Positions 56,236-64,000 of a DNA stretch of 64,000 bases are shown piece by piece (position 1 is the stretch's first letter; every line of letters starts with the position of its first letter). The stretch comes from Nannocystis punicea (GTDB lineage: Bacteria; Myxococcota_A; Polyangia; Nannocystales; Nannocystaceae). The notes under the pieces were generated by a model. That model saw nothing but the letters and a program-made list of their open reading frames with translations. It was not told the DNA's origin and ran no database searches. The stretch spans positions 10,824,001-10,888,000 of the forward strand of contig NZ_CP114040.1 in NCBI RefSeq assembly GCF_026965555.1. The letters are read 5' to 3'. The position numbers and the translations under genes were made by a program.

Positions 56236-57330
56236 GTGGATCTCCGCGCCCTCGTCACGCTCGCCCTGTCCCTCGCCCTCACCGCGTGCAGCGACGACGG
56301 CGGCGGCGGGCTCACCGGCGACCTGACCTCCGGGACAGATTCTGGCGAACCATCCAGCCCCACCGGCGACGCCTCGACAACAACAACAACAACCACGACC
56401 AGCGGGACCACTGGGCCCGATCCGACCACCGGCGGATCGACCTCCGAACCCGGCACCACGAGCGAGCCCGGCACCACCACCGGCGAGCCCGACACGACCT
56501 CGACCACCGGCGTCTCCGGCTGCGAAGGCGGCGGGCTCGGGCCCGGCGATCACACGATCATGCTCGAGCACGGCGGGGCGATGCGTTCGGCCATCGTGCA
56601 CGTCCCGCCCGGCCACGACCCGCAGGCGCCGAGCCCGGTGGTGCTCAACTTCCACGGCTTCACGCAGGACGCCGCCGGCGAGGTGCTGTTCAGCGGCATG
56701 AACCCGGTCGCCGACGCCAACGACTTCGTGGTCGTCTACCCCGAGGGCCTCTACAACTCGTGGAACGCCGGCTTCTGCTGCGGCCAGGCGGTCAACAGCG
56801 CCGTCGACGACATCGGCTTCGTCCGCGCCCTCGTCGCCCGCCTGCACGAGGAGCTCTGCCTCGACCCCGCGCGCGTCTACGCCGCCGGCATGTCGAACGG
56901 CGGCTACATCTCGCATCGCCTGGCCTGCGAGGCCACCGACCTGATCGCCGCCATCGCCCCGGTCTCGGCCACCATCGTCATCGACCCCTGCGCCCCGAGC
57001 AGGACCATCCCGGTGATGATGTTCAACGGCACCAGCGACATTCTCGTCCCCTACGACGGCGGCATCTATCAGAGCGCCCCGCAATCGTTCGCCGACTGGG
57101 CCCTCTATAATAATTGCACCGACATGCCCGAGGTCACCCAGCAGGTCGGCGGCGTCACCTGCGAGACCTACGACGAGTGCGACGACGGCGTCTCCGTCAC
57201 CCTGTGCACCATCGAGGGCATGGGCCACTGCTGGCCGGGCAACCCCGTGTGCCCGTTCGGCACCCCCAACGTCGACATCCAGGCCAGCGAAGCCGCCTGG
57301 CAATTTTTCAAAAATTACTCACTGCCATGA
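56236..57330 (+). CDS. PHB-depolymerase-like esterase lipoprotein
   Basis: A 364-residue exported hydrolase of the polyhydroxybutyrate-depolymerase/feruloyl esterase-like family. The signal ends in lipobox LTAC (residue 18), with a Thr/Ser/Gly/Pro linker to about 95. Catalytic residues are Ser in GMSNGGYISH, Asp in NGTSDILVPYDG and His in EGMGHCWPG; the oxyanion region is LNFHGFTQDA. GTG 56236 is the best start because the signal peptide begins there. AT-rich codon runs encode LYNN (57103-57115) and QFFKN (57302-57317). 38 bases separate it from the copper-protein gene on the same strand. Confidence 0.88.
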   Translation: MDLRALVTLALSLALTACSDDGGGGLTGDLTSGTDSGEPSSPTGDASTTTTTTTTSGTTGPDPTTGGSTSEPGTTSEPGTTTGEPDTTSTTGVSGCEGGGLGPGDHTIMLEHGGAMRSAIVHVPPGHDPQAPSPVVLNFHGFTQDAAGEVLFSGMNPVADANDFVVVYPEGLYNSWNAGFCCGQAVNSAVDDIGFVRALVARLHEELCLDPARVYAAGMSNGGYISHRLACEATDLIAAIAPVSATIVIDPCAPSRTIPVMMFNGTSDILVPYDGGIYQSAPQSFADWALYNNCTDMPEVTQQVGGVTCETYDECDDGVSVTLCTIEGMGHCWPGNPVCPFGTPNVDIQASEAAWQFFKNYSLP

Positions 57331-57366
57331 GGAGCGCGGCCTCGTCGCGCATCACCGCTCGAGCCT

Positions 57367-57861
57367 TCAGCCGCGGCGGCACAGCTGGTCGACCAGGCGC
57401 AGCACCGTCGGCACCCGGTGCGGACCGTGCATCGCCCTCACGTGCGCCGCGGCCTCGTCGTCGGGCATCCCGGTCGCGGTGACGAACAGCGGCCGGCGGC
57501 TGTCGCCGCGCAGCACCTCGCGGGCCGGCGCCCCGCGGAACGGGTTCTTGGCCACCCCGATCACGGGCGTCGCCTCGCCGAGCGCCCGGTACAGGTGCGC
57601 GCCGAGGCCGGGTCGGTCGGGGCCGAGCCACACGTGGCCGTCGACCACGATCGCCGTCGGCGGCGCCGGGCAGCGGCCCAGCGCCGCCAGCAGGCACGGC
57701 AGCTCGCGGGTATAAAACGCCCCCGGCTCGTAGTCGGCGGCCGCCGGGCTCGTCACCGTGTAGCTCTGGAGGACATGTTCTTCGGACCATGTCTCGAAGA
57801 GCACGCAGGCAGTGACCGCCGCGTCCGGGCGGTAGTCGACGTCGAGGGCGGCGATCGCCAC
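57367..57861 (-). CDS. nfi: Endonuclease V homologue
   Basis: A 164-residue protein matching a short endonuclease V branch; full-length family members are about 220. Catalytic positions: Asp7 in ALDVDYRP, Glu53 in YTRELPCLLAAL, Asp74 in IVVDGHVWLG and Lys105 in GVAKNPFRG. EndoV cuts near deoxyinosine in DNA or inosine in RNA. A GGACATGTTCTTCGGACCATG element (57765-57785) lies in the gene and is read as SEEHVLQ (about residues 26-32) between beta strands. The start is uncertain: GTG 57861 is given; GTG 57882 would overlap the upstream stop (GTGA) and add seven residues. Confidence 0.8.
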   Translation of the reverse strand: MAIAALDVDYRPDAAVTACVLFETWSEEHVLQSYTVTSPAAADYEPGAFYTRELPCLLAALGRCPAPPTAIVVDGHVWLGPDRPGLGAHLYRALGEATPVIGVAKNPFRGAPAREVLRGDSRRPLFVTATGMPDDEAAAHVRAMHGPHRVPTVLRLVDQLCRRG

Positions 57862-57878
57862 GCCTCGTCGATACCAGC

Positions 57879-58820
57879 TCACGGCCGTGGGCGCGAGGGG
57901 TCGACCACGTGGACGCGCCGGCTGACCAGGTGCTCCCCTTTTTTGAAGCCGCGGATCCGGTAGACCGAGCGCACTTTCGGGTTCTGCGCCCAGGCCTGGA
58001 AGTCCGCGCCCTGCTGCAGGATGTACTCGAAGCCGGCCGGGCGGCCCGGCAGCGTGCGCAGCACCTGCCCGCCCGCGAGCGGCAGCGCCTGCACGTTGGC
58101 CCGGAACTCCGGCGTGTACAGGAAGTACTGCTCGATGTTCGACAGGTACAGCAGGCCCACGCGCAGGTTCGCGGCGCGCAGCGCCTCGGCGACCGCGCGG
58201 ACCGTGCCGGCGCGGGTGAAGTCGCCGCGCAGCGCGATCACCCGGCCCGCGCGCACGAGCCCGGCCACGCGGGCGTACAGCGCCGGGTCCGACAGCAACC
58301 ACGCCCGCCCCTTGCTCGCCATGTGCCGCTCGAGCTCGGCGAACCGGCGCGCCACCGCCGGGCGCGCGGCCATGAACGTCGCCACCAGCGCCTCGCCGCC
58401 GGCCGTCTCGACCAGGGCCAGCGCCTCGGCCTCGCCCGCGGGCGTCCACAACCGCGAGAACTCGGCGGGCCCCTCCGCGGCGGCGAAGAACGCGGCGTAG
58501 ACCGCGTGCAGCGACACGATCGCCGGGTCGAGGTCGATCAGCACCAGCGCCCGCGCGTCGGCCCAGGCCGCGAGGATGTAACCGGGGTCGGCCGCCACGG
58601 CCACGACCACCTCGCCGACATCCTGCACCGCGTCGGCGACGAGATCGAGGTCGCGCTCGTTGGAGGCGAAGTAGTGCAGCCCGTTGGTCAGCGGGCCGGT
58701 GTCGACGTCGGCGGCGAGCGAGCGGGCCGCCGCGGCGAAGCCCCCGACCGCGCCCGCATCGGCGCGCGCAGTCGCGGGCAGCAGCGCGAGGACGAACAGG
58801 GCCGAGAGGAGGCGACGCAC
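57879..58820 (-). CDS. Exported LIC_10091-type uncharacterised protein
   Basis: A 313-residue protein with signal peptide VRRLLSALFVLALLPATARADA. From memory its motifs match the LIC_10091 family: ALVLIDLDPAIVSLHAVYAAFF, IALRGDFTRAGTVRAVAEAL and LRVGLLYLSNIEQYFLYTPEFRANVQALPL. That fold resembles a SAM-binding Rossmann domain, but activity is not established. GTG 58820 gives a standard signal peptide; GTG 58856 would add 12 residues. It is 17 bases upstream of the endonuclease V gene, probably one transcript. A TTTTTT codon patch encodes GFKKGEH (57937-57947). Confidence 0.78.
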   Translation of the reverse strand: MRRLLSALFVLALLPATARADAGAVGGFAAAARSLAADVDTGPLTNGLHYFASNERDLDLVADAVQDVGEVVVAVAADPGYILAAWADARALVLIDLDPAIVSLHAVYAAFFAAAEGPAEFSRLWTPAGEAEALALVETAGGEALVATFMAARPAVARRFAELERHMASKGRAWLLSDPALYARVAGLVRAGRVIALRGDFTRAGTVRAVAEALRAANLRVGLLYLSNIEQYFLYTPEFRANVQALPLAGGQVLRTLPGRPAGFEYILQQGADFQAWAQNPKVRSVYRIRGFKKGEHLVSRRVHVVDPSRPRP

Positions 58821-58871
58821 CGCGGCTCTACGCCCGACCGCGCGCCGCGATTCCACCGCTGCGAGGTCGAC

Positions 58872-59144
58872 TCAGCCGTGGAAGCCGGTGCCGTCCCAGC
58901 GGTGGGCCGGGTCGGGGTAGAACAGCGCGCCGCCGGTGTCGCGGTACTCCTGGCAGATCAGCACCAGCCACCCGCCGGGCACGCGGGTCCGATAGGTCTC
59001 GATGTTGTTGCTCGCGGTGAGGCGCTCCCACACCACCTGGGGGCGCTTCATCCCGCGCTCGGTCCAGTAGGCCTCGCTGTTGGGGTCGCCTTCGGTCTCG
59101 TAGCCGCCCTCGTCTTCGCCCCGCATCATGTTGCTGATCGCCAT
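58872..59144 (-). CDS. Small uncharacterised protein, 90 residues
   Basis: No family recognised. The protein begins MAISNMMRGEDEGGYETEG, then PQVVWERLTASNNIETYRTRVPGGWLVLICQEYRDTGGALFYPDP, a small beta-rich domain with several aromatics. No signal peptide. ATG 59144 is close to a divergent kinase gene (93 bases). It may be a sigma-factor or kinase accessory, but nothing in the sequence says so. Confidence 0.65.
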   Translation of the reverse strand: MAISNMMRGEDEGGYETEGDPNSEAYWTERGMKRPQVVWERLTASNNIETYRTRVPGGWLVLICQEYRDTGGALFYPDPAHRWDGTGFHG

Positions 59145-59237
59145 GGCAGGGCGATGGTGACATAGCCCGTGAGAGGCGACCAGGGGGCCCGGACCATTGT
59201 CGCGTCCGCCTGCCTTTGGCAATCTCGAGGGCCCCCC

Positions 59238-62200
59238 GTGCAGAAGGACGCTCCGGCGGACGCCCATGACGGCGACTCCTTCGCCGCGCAGTTCGCCGCG
59301 GCCGAGCCCCCGCGGCCGCGCGAGGCGCCGGCCGAGCACACGCGCGCCCGCCTGGCGGCCCAGCTCTTCGGCGCCGCGCTGCGGGTGACGCCGCTGGGGC
59401 GCTACACCGTGCTCCGAGAGATCGGGCACGGCGCGATGGGCGTGGTGCACGAGGGCCGCGGCCCCGGCGACCAGCAGGTCGCGCTCAAGACGCTGCGCCG
59501 GCCCGACCCCGCGGCGATCGCCCGGCTCAAGAAGGAGTTCCGCAACGTCGTCGACGTCGGCCACGCCAACCTCGCCGCCGTCTACGAGCTCGCCCTCGAT
59601 CAGGCGCGCGGCGAGTGGTACATCGTCATGGAATATGTCCCCGGGGACAGCTGGCTGGCGCACCTGCGGCCGGGCGGCGAGCGGGCCCCGGAGGCGGCGA
59701 TCCGCGGCGCTCTCGGTCAGCTCGCCTCCGGCGTCTACGCGCTGCACCGCGCCGGCCTGCTGCACCGCGACCTCAAGCCGTCGAACGTGCTCGTCACCCG
59801 CGAGGGCCGGGTCAAGATCGTCGACTTCGGCCTCGCGCGGCTGGCCGACGGCCGCCACGAGGGCCTGGCCGGGACCGCCGGCTACCTCGCGCCCGAGCTG
59901 CTGGCCGGCGCCCCGCCGTCGCCGGCCAGCGACTGGTTCGCCGTCGGCGTGATGCTCTACGAGGCGCTCGCCGGCCGGCGCCCGCGCTTCCCGCCCGGCC
60001 CGACCCCGGTCGACGGCGCGCCGGCCGACCTGCTCGCGCTGTGCCGCGACCTCCTGGTCGAGGACCCCGACGCGCGCCCGAGCGGCCGCGACCTGCTGCT
60101 GCGCCTCGGCCTCGCCGCCCCGCCCGCGCCCTCGCCGGTGTTCGTCGGCCGCGAAGACGAGCTGGCGGTGTGCGCCCGCGCCAGCGAGCGCGCGCCGGCG
60201 CTGCTGCTGCTGGTCGGCCCGTCGGGGGCCGGCAAGTCGGCGCTGCTCGCCCGCCTCGTCGCCGACCTCCGCGACCGCCGCGGCGCCCTGGTCCTCCACG
60301 GCCGCTGCTACGCCGGCGAGTCGGTCCCGTACAAGGCGCTCGACGGCGTGGTCGAGGCGCTGGCCCAGCACCTCGAGACATGTTCTCCAAGACATGTCTT
60401 TACACTCATGTCCGAAGAAGCAGCAGACCTGCGGCGCGTGTTCCCGGCGCTGCAGCGGGTGGTCGGGGCCGTGGCCGGCGGCGAGGCGGCCGACGCCGCG
60501 CCGCGCGAGACCCGGCGGCGGGCGGTCGCGGCGCTGCGCCGGCTGCTGGGCGAGCTGGCCGGGGCGCGGCCGATCGTCCTGGCGATCGACGACCTCCAGT
60601 GGGGCGACGCCGACTCGGCGCGGCTGCTCGGCGAGCTGCTGGCCCCGCCCGACCCGCCGGCGATCATCGTCGCCGCCAGCGTGCGCAGCGACGTCCGCCC
60701 CGGCTCGCCGTTCTTCGCCGAGCTCGACGCCGCCCCCCTGGCCTGCCCGATCCACGAGGTCGAGCTCGCCCCGCTCGGGCCCGCCGACGCCGAGCGCCTG
60801 GCCGCCACCATCCTGGCCGAAGGACCAGATCGCGGCGACGACCCGGGCCTGCGCCAGCGCCTCGCCGCCGCCATCGCCCGCGAGTCGCAGGGCAACCCGC
60901 TGTTCATCGAGGCCATGGCCCAGCGACAGGGCGGCGAGGCCGGCGACGTCGCCACCTCGCTCGACGGCGCCCTGCAGGCCGAGGTCGCCGCGCTCGAGCC
61001 CGGCGAGCGGCTCGCGCTCGAGCGCCTCGCGGTCGCCGGCCGCCCGCTGCGCCGCGACCTCGCCCTGCGCCACAGCCCGGGCGCCGCGGCCGCGCGCGTG
61101 CTCGACGGCGCCGCTCTGGCGGTCCTCGGCGCGCGCCGGCTGGTCCGCCCGTGCGGCGAGGGCGACAGCGTCGAGACCTACCACGACCGCGTGCGCGAGG
61201 TCGTGCTGCAGCGCCTCGGCGCCGACGACCGCCGCGGCCATCACCGCGCCCTCGCCCTCGCCCTCGCCGCCGCGCCCGACCCCGACCCCGACGAGCTCGT
61301 GCTCCACTTCCACGGCGCCGACGACCTGGCCGCGGCCGGCCGCTGGGCCCTGCGCGCCGCCGAGCGGGCCGCGGCCGCCCTCGCCTTCACCAAGGCCGCC
61401 GGCCTGTACGAGAAGGCCCTGTCCTGGGGGACATATCCTCCTGAACATGTCCTGAAATACACCCTCGCCCGCGCCGACGCCCTCGTCCACGCCGGCCGCT
61501 GCGCCGAGGCGGCGCCCGTCTACCTCACCGCCGCCGCGCTGGCGCCGGACCGCCTGCAGGAGCTCGAGCTGCGCGGCCGCGCCGTCGAGCAGTACCTCGT
61601 GTCCGGGCGCGTCGACGCCGGCCTGCGGGTGCTCGGGCCGCTGGCGCACGAGCTCGGCCTGCCGTTCCCGGCCACCAGCGCCGGCACCACGGTGCGCTTG
61701 GTCGGCGAGCTCGCGCGCCTGGCGATCGCGCGCCGCCGGGCCCCGCGTGAGCCGGTGGCGGCCGCGGACGTCGACGCCGCGCTGCGCCTGCGCATCGACC
61801 TGTGCTGGTCGGCCGGCAAGGGCCTCGGCTTCATCGACCCGATCCGCGCCGCCGCGATCTCGGCCCAGGGCCTGCGCCTCGCCCTCGCCAGCGGCGAGCC
61901 GCGGCGGATCGCCCGCGCGGCCGCCTACTTCACGATCGTCGACATCAACGCCCCCGACCCGCGCCGGGCCAGCGCCGCCGCCCGCGAGCTGGCCCTCGCC
62001 CGCGGCCTCGCCACCCGCCTCGCCGAGCCCCACCTCACCGGCCTCACCACGATCCTCACCGGCGTCGCCGCCCTCAACAACGGCCAGTGGCGGCGCGCCC
62101 TCGCCGGCGTCGAGGCCGGCGCCGACCTCCTGCGCGCCCGCTGCGTCGCCGTCCACTGGGAGCGGGCGATCGCCCACGCCATGGCGATGCACGCCCTGCT

Positions 62201-62915
62201 CATGCTCGGCGACTTCGCCGGCCTGCGCGCCCGCGCCGAGACCTGGCAGCACGAGGCCGAGGACATCGGCGACCGCTTCGCCCTCGTGGTCGCGATCCTC
62301 TACACCGCCCACGCCGCCCTGGCCGCCGGCGATCCCGGCGGCGCGCGAGCGGCTGTCCGCAAGGCCCTGTCCTTGTGGCCATACGAGGGCTTCTCGTTCC
62401 AGCACTGGCTCGCGCTCGGGGTCGAGGTCGGCTGCGACCTCTACGACGGCCGCGGCCGCGACGCCTGGGCGCGGGTCGAGCGGGCCTGGCCGGCGCTGGT
62501 GCGCTCGCAGCTGATGCGCATGCAGATCCCCCGGATCGACGCTCACCGCCTGCGCGCCAGCGCAGCCGTGGCCGCCGCCCGGGCCGGCCAGCGCGGGCTC
62601 GTCCGGGCCGCCGCCGCCGACGCCGCCGCCCTCGCCCGCGAGCGCATCGAGCTGGCCCACGCCGCCGAGGACCTCATCCGCGCCCAAATCGCCGTCCTCC
62701 GCGGCCGCCCCGCCGCCGACCTGCTGCAACGCGCCGCCGACCGCTTCACCGGCGGCAACATGCCCGCCCTCGCCGCCGCCGTCCGCCACGGCCTCGACCG
62801 CCTCGCCGGCCGCCCCGCCCTCGCCGCCGAGCTCGCCCTCGCCAGCTGCGGCGTGCGCGACCCGACCCGCTGGTCGGCCACGATCGCGCCTGTCCTTTAC
62901 GACCTGGCCTCGTGA
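59238..62915 (+). CDS. Ser/Thr kinase-AAA ATPase-TPR regulator
   Basis: A 1225-residue multidomain signalling protein of the PknK/AcrR-like type. The kinase is at 55-295: GHGAMGVVH, Lys84, HRDLKPSN (HRD 176-178), DFG 196-198, GTAGYLAPE. An AAA/STAND-like ATPase follows: Walker A GPSGAGKS (327-334) and Walker B IVLAIDDLQWGD (447 on). A helical TPR-like region runs to the end. Residues 379-394 (ETCSPRHVFTLMSEEA) and about 730-740 (GTYPPEHVLK) coincide with CATGTCC hairpin sequences and look like inserts in helical linkers. GTG 59238 has GAGGG 7 bases upstream; GTG 59169 is an alternative. It converges on an ECF sigma gene. Confidence 0.92.
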   Translation: MQKDAPADAHDGDSFAAQFAAAEPPRPREAPAEHTRARLAAQLFGAALRVTPLGRYTVLREIGHGAMGVVHEGRGPGDQQVALKTLRRPDPAAIARLKKEFRNVVDVGHANLAAVYELALDQARGEWYIVMEYVPGDSWLAHLRPGGERAPEAAIRGALGQLASGVYALHRAGLLHRDLKPSNVLVTREGRVKIVDFGLARLADGRHEGLAGTAGYLAPELLAGAPPSPASDWFAVGVMLYEALAGRRPRFPPGPTPVDGAPADLLALCRDLLVEDPDARPSGRDLLLRLGLAAPPAPSPVFVGREDELAVCARASERAPALLLLVGPSGAGKSALLARLVADLRDRRGALVLHGRCYAGESVPYKALDGVVEALAQHLETCSPRHVFTLMSEEAADLRRVFPALQRVVGAVAGGEAADAAPRETRRRAVAALRRLLGELAGARPIVLAIDDLQWGDADSARLLGELLAPPDPPAIIVAASVRSDVRPGSPFFAELDAAPLACPIHEVELAPLGPADAERLAATILAEGPDRGDDPGLRQRLAAAIARESQGNPLFIEAMAQRQGGEAGDVATSLDGALQAEVAALEPGERLALERLAVAGRPLRRDLALRHSPGAAAARVLDGAALAVLGARRLVRPCGEGDSVETYHDRVREVVLQRLGADDRRGHHRALALALAAAPDPDPDELVLHFHGADDLAAAGRWALRAAERAAAALAFTKAAGLYEKALSWGTYPPEHVLKYTLARADALVHAGRCAEAAPVYLTAAALAPDRLQELELRGRAVEQYLVSGRVDAGLRVLGPLAHELGLPFPATSAGTTVRLVGELARLAIARRRAPREPVAAADVDAALRLRIDLCWSAGKGLGFIDPIRAAAISAQGLRLALASGEPRRIARAAAYFTIVDINAPDPRRASAAARELALARGLATRLAEPHLTGLTTILTGVAALNNGQWRRALAGVEAGADLLRARCVAVHWERAIAHAMAMHALLMLGDFAGLRARAETWQHEAEDIGDRFALVVAILYTAHAALAAGDPGGARAAVRKALSLWPYEGFSFQHWLALGVEVGCDLYDGRGRDAWARVERAWPALVRSQLMRMQIPRIDAHRLRASAAVAAARAGQRGLVRAAAADAAALARERIELAHAAEDLIRAQIAVLRGRPAADLLQRAADRFTGGNMPALAAAVRHGLDRLAGRPALAAELALASCGVRDPTRWSATIAPVLYDLAS

Positions 62916-63069
62916 GCATGTCCTGATCGTCAGGCGACCTGCCGGCCTACGCGATCCACCACTGTCGCGCCTCGCGCCAAGCGTGACCTGTCCTTTCAGC
63001 CACCTCGACGCATCACGCTCGCCGCGCCGCCGTCTCTCTCGCGGCGCCCGACCTGTCCTTTACGACCTG
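62889..63069. repeat. Shared 18-base element at two convergent gene ends
   Basis: CCTGTCCTTTACGACCTG is identical at 62889-62906 and 63052-63069. The first supplies codons 8-3 from the end of the kinase gene; the second lies across the stop of the sigma gene, whose last residues EDRS it encodes on the minus strand. Between them are more CATGTCC/CTGTCC half-sites (62919, 62987). Confidence 0.75.
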
Positions 63070-63704
63070 TCCTCTTGCACTTCCCAGGCCGAGCTCGGCA
63101 GCGCCGCGACCCACCGATCGAGGTCGAGGTCGACCGCCGGCAGCTCGGCGAGCGCGTCGCCGGCCGCGAGCTCGGCCATGTGGCGGCGCAGCTGCGTCTT
63201 GGCGGTCTGCAGCTTGCCCTTGACCGAGCCGAGGCTGACGCCCAGCGCGGTCGCCAGCTCGCTGTGGCTCATGCGCTCCCAGTAGTGGAGCTCGAGCAAG
63301 ATCTGCAGGTCGAGGGGGATCCGCCGCAGCGCCGCGGCCAGGAGGCGCGCCGCCACCGCCTCGTCGACCAGCCGGCTCGGGCTCGGTCCGAGGTCCTCGA
63401 GCGACGTGTGCACCGCGTCGAAGCGCTCGTGCAGGTGCTTCCGGTAGTGCGCGTAGAGCACATTGCGCGCGGTGCCGAAGAGGTACGCGCGCACGCTCGT
63501 CGTCGACTCCCCGGCGATCCGGTCGCGCCCCTCCACGCACGCGAGCATCGTCTGCTGGATCAGGTCTTCGACGTCGCGTGACACCTTGCCCGCGAAGAAG
63601 CGGTAGAGCCCGTCGAAGTGGCGTTCGAACAATGCGTTGCCGGCCGCGAGGTCGCCCCCTCGCCACCGCCTCAGCAGCTCGTGCTCGTCGTCCACTGCGC
63701 ACAT
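63060..63704 (-). CDS. ECF-type RNA polymerase sigma factor
   Basis: A 214-residue sigma-70-family factor of the extracytoplasmic-function type. Region 2 (ALFERHFDGLYRFFAGKVSRDVEDLIQQTMLACVEG, about 27-62) and region 4 (LHYWERMSHSELATALGVSLGSVKGKLQTAKTQLRRH in outline, about 141-177) are clear. No anti-sigma gene is adjacent, and the protein has a short acidic tail. ATG 63704 gives MCAVDDEHELLRRWRGGD; GTG 63695 would give VDDEHELLRR. It is convergent with the kinase-ATPase gene, whose activity could be linked, though only position suggests it. Confidence 0.92.
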   Translation of the reverse strand: MCAVDDEHELLRRWRGGDLAAGNALFERHFDGLYRFFAGKVSRDVEDLIQQTMLACVEGRDRIAGESTTSVRAYLFGTARNVLYAHYRKHLHERFDAVHTSLEDLGPSPSRLVDEAVAARLLAAALRRIPLDLQILLELHYWERMSHSELATALGVSLGSVKGKLQTAKTQLRRHMAELAAGDALAELPAVDLDLDRWVAALPSSAWEVQEDRS

Positions 63705-64000
63705 CGTAGCCGCCTCGTCGTCCCGCGTGCCACATCCGAGGAACCTGCAGGCGCAGGCCCGCAAAGCCCCTGCGCGAGGCAACGACATGGCCGGAAGGCC
63801 ATGGCAGAACGGTCACGCGTGAACCCCGCTAGAGCTCGCTGGACTGCAGATGTCCGCGCTGTTATGGCGCATGAACGCGATTATTTTCAGAAAGACAGAT
63901 CCCTGAGCACGTGGCCATCACTACTAAGGCAACGACTGGACGGCCCCCATGCCCCCCATCAAGCCCCCACGCACCCTTGCAGACGCCTCACCTCCGCGCG
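63705..64000. other. End-of-window stretch, no gene established
   Basis: About 300 bases upstream of the sigma gene. It holds a hairpin CATGGCC-GGAA-GGCCATG at about 63787-63804 and a less GC-rich part (63840-63920). An ATG at 63949 opens a short frame (MPPIKPPRTLADASPP) that runs off the window; it may be the start of a real gene but cannot be judged. Confidence 0.3.

Noticed and set aside
63949..64000. Start of a gene running off the window
   Set aside because: Only 17 codons visible, Pro-rich, no clear ribosome site; left as part of the end spacer.

Overview
This is a high-GC window (about 70% G+C by eye). It has long spacers, many Thr-rich Cys-repeat lipoproteins, large Ser/Thr kinases and a TonB-dependent receptor. 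That gene content suggests a Gram-negative, predatory-type myxobacterium, most like the Nannocystis/Enhygromyxa side of the group. The assignment is an inference from gene content; there is no rRNA to confirm it. I saw no tRNA, rRNA, insertion sequence, CRISPR array or phage module.

Layout: 1-4795 holds the end of a WD40 protein, an iron superoxide dismutase and a large uncharacterised protein. 4870-9129 holds a lipoprotein translationally coupled to a TonB-dependent receptor, then a Cys-rich lipoprotein. 9504-11944 holds an unknown protein and a DUF202 membrane protein. 12003-22982 carries cell-division genes on the minus strand: ftsA and ftsQ are adjacent, but ftsZ lies about 7 kb away, with a dioxygenase, a LysR regulator, an SDR and a kinase/propeller protein between. 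23840-29391 holds aroE, a diheme peroxidase followed 17 bases later by a tiny SelW-like selenoprotein gene (in-frame TGA plus a SECIS-like hairpin), a DksA-type zinc finger and an ene-reductase. 29470-35298 holds three Cys-repeat lipoproteins, two of them tandem RCC1 paralogues. 35386-38809 is an overlapping operon for a periplasmic molybdenum oxidoreductase (cytochrome, [2Fe-2S] and Mo subunits). 38884-47051 holds an M61 peptidase, a GT39-like membrane protein, a hydrolase and a solitary MmeI-like DNA methyltransferase. 47526-55411 holds a repeat lipoprotein, xseA, a SulP transporter, a murein endopeptidase, an SDR and an enoyl-CoA hydratase. 55673-63704 holds a copper-storage-like protein, a PHB-depolymerase-like lipoprotein, an endonuclease V homologue, a kinase-ATPase and an ECF sigma factor.

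Two observations stand out. First, 25769-26014 reads as a genuine selenoprotein that ordinary gene calling would truncate. Second, the window is littered with short hairpins built on CATGTCC/GGACATG and CTGTCC/GGACAG. They sit behind genes, form tandem arrays in the long spacers, and occur in frame inside at least six genes at places that look like linkers. This looks like a dispersed palindromic element family with possible RNA-level function; I do not know of a description of it.
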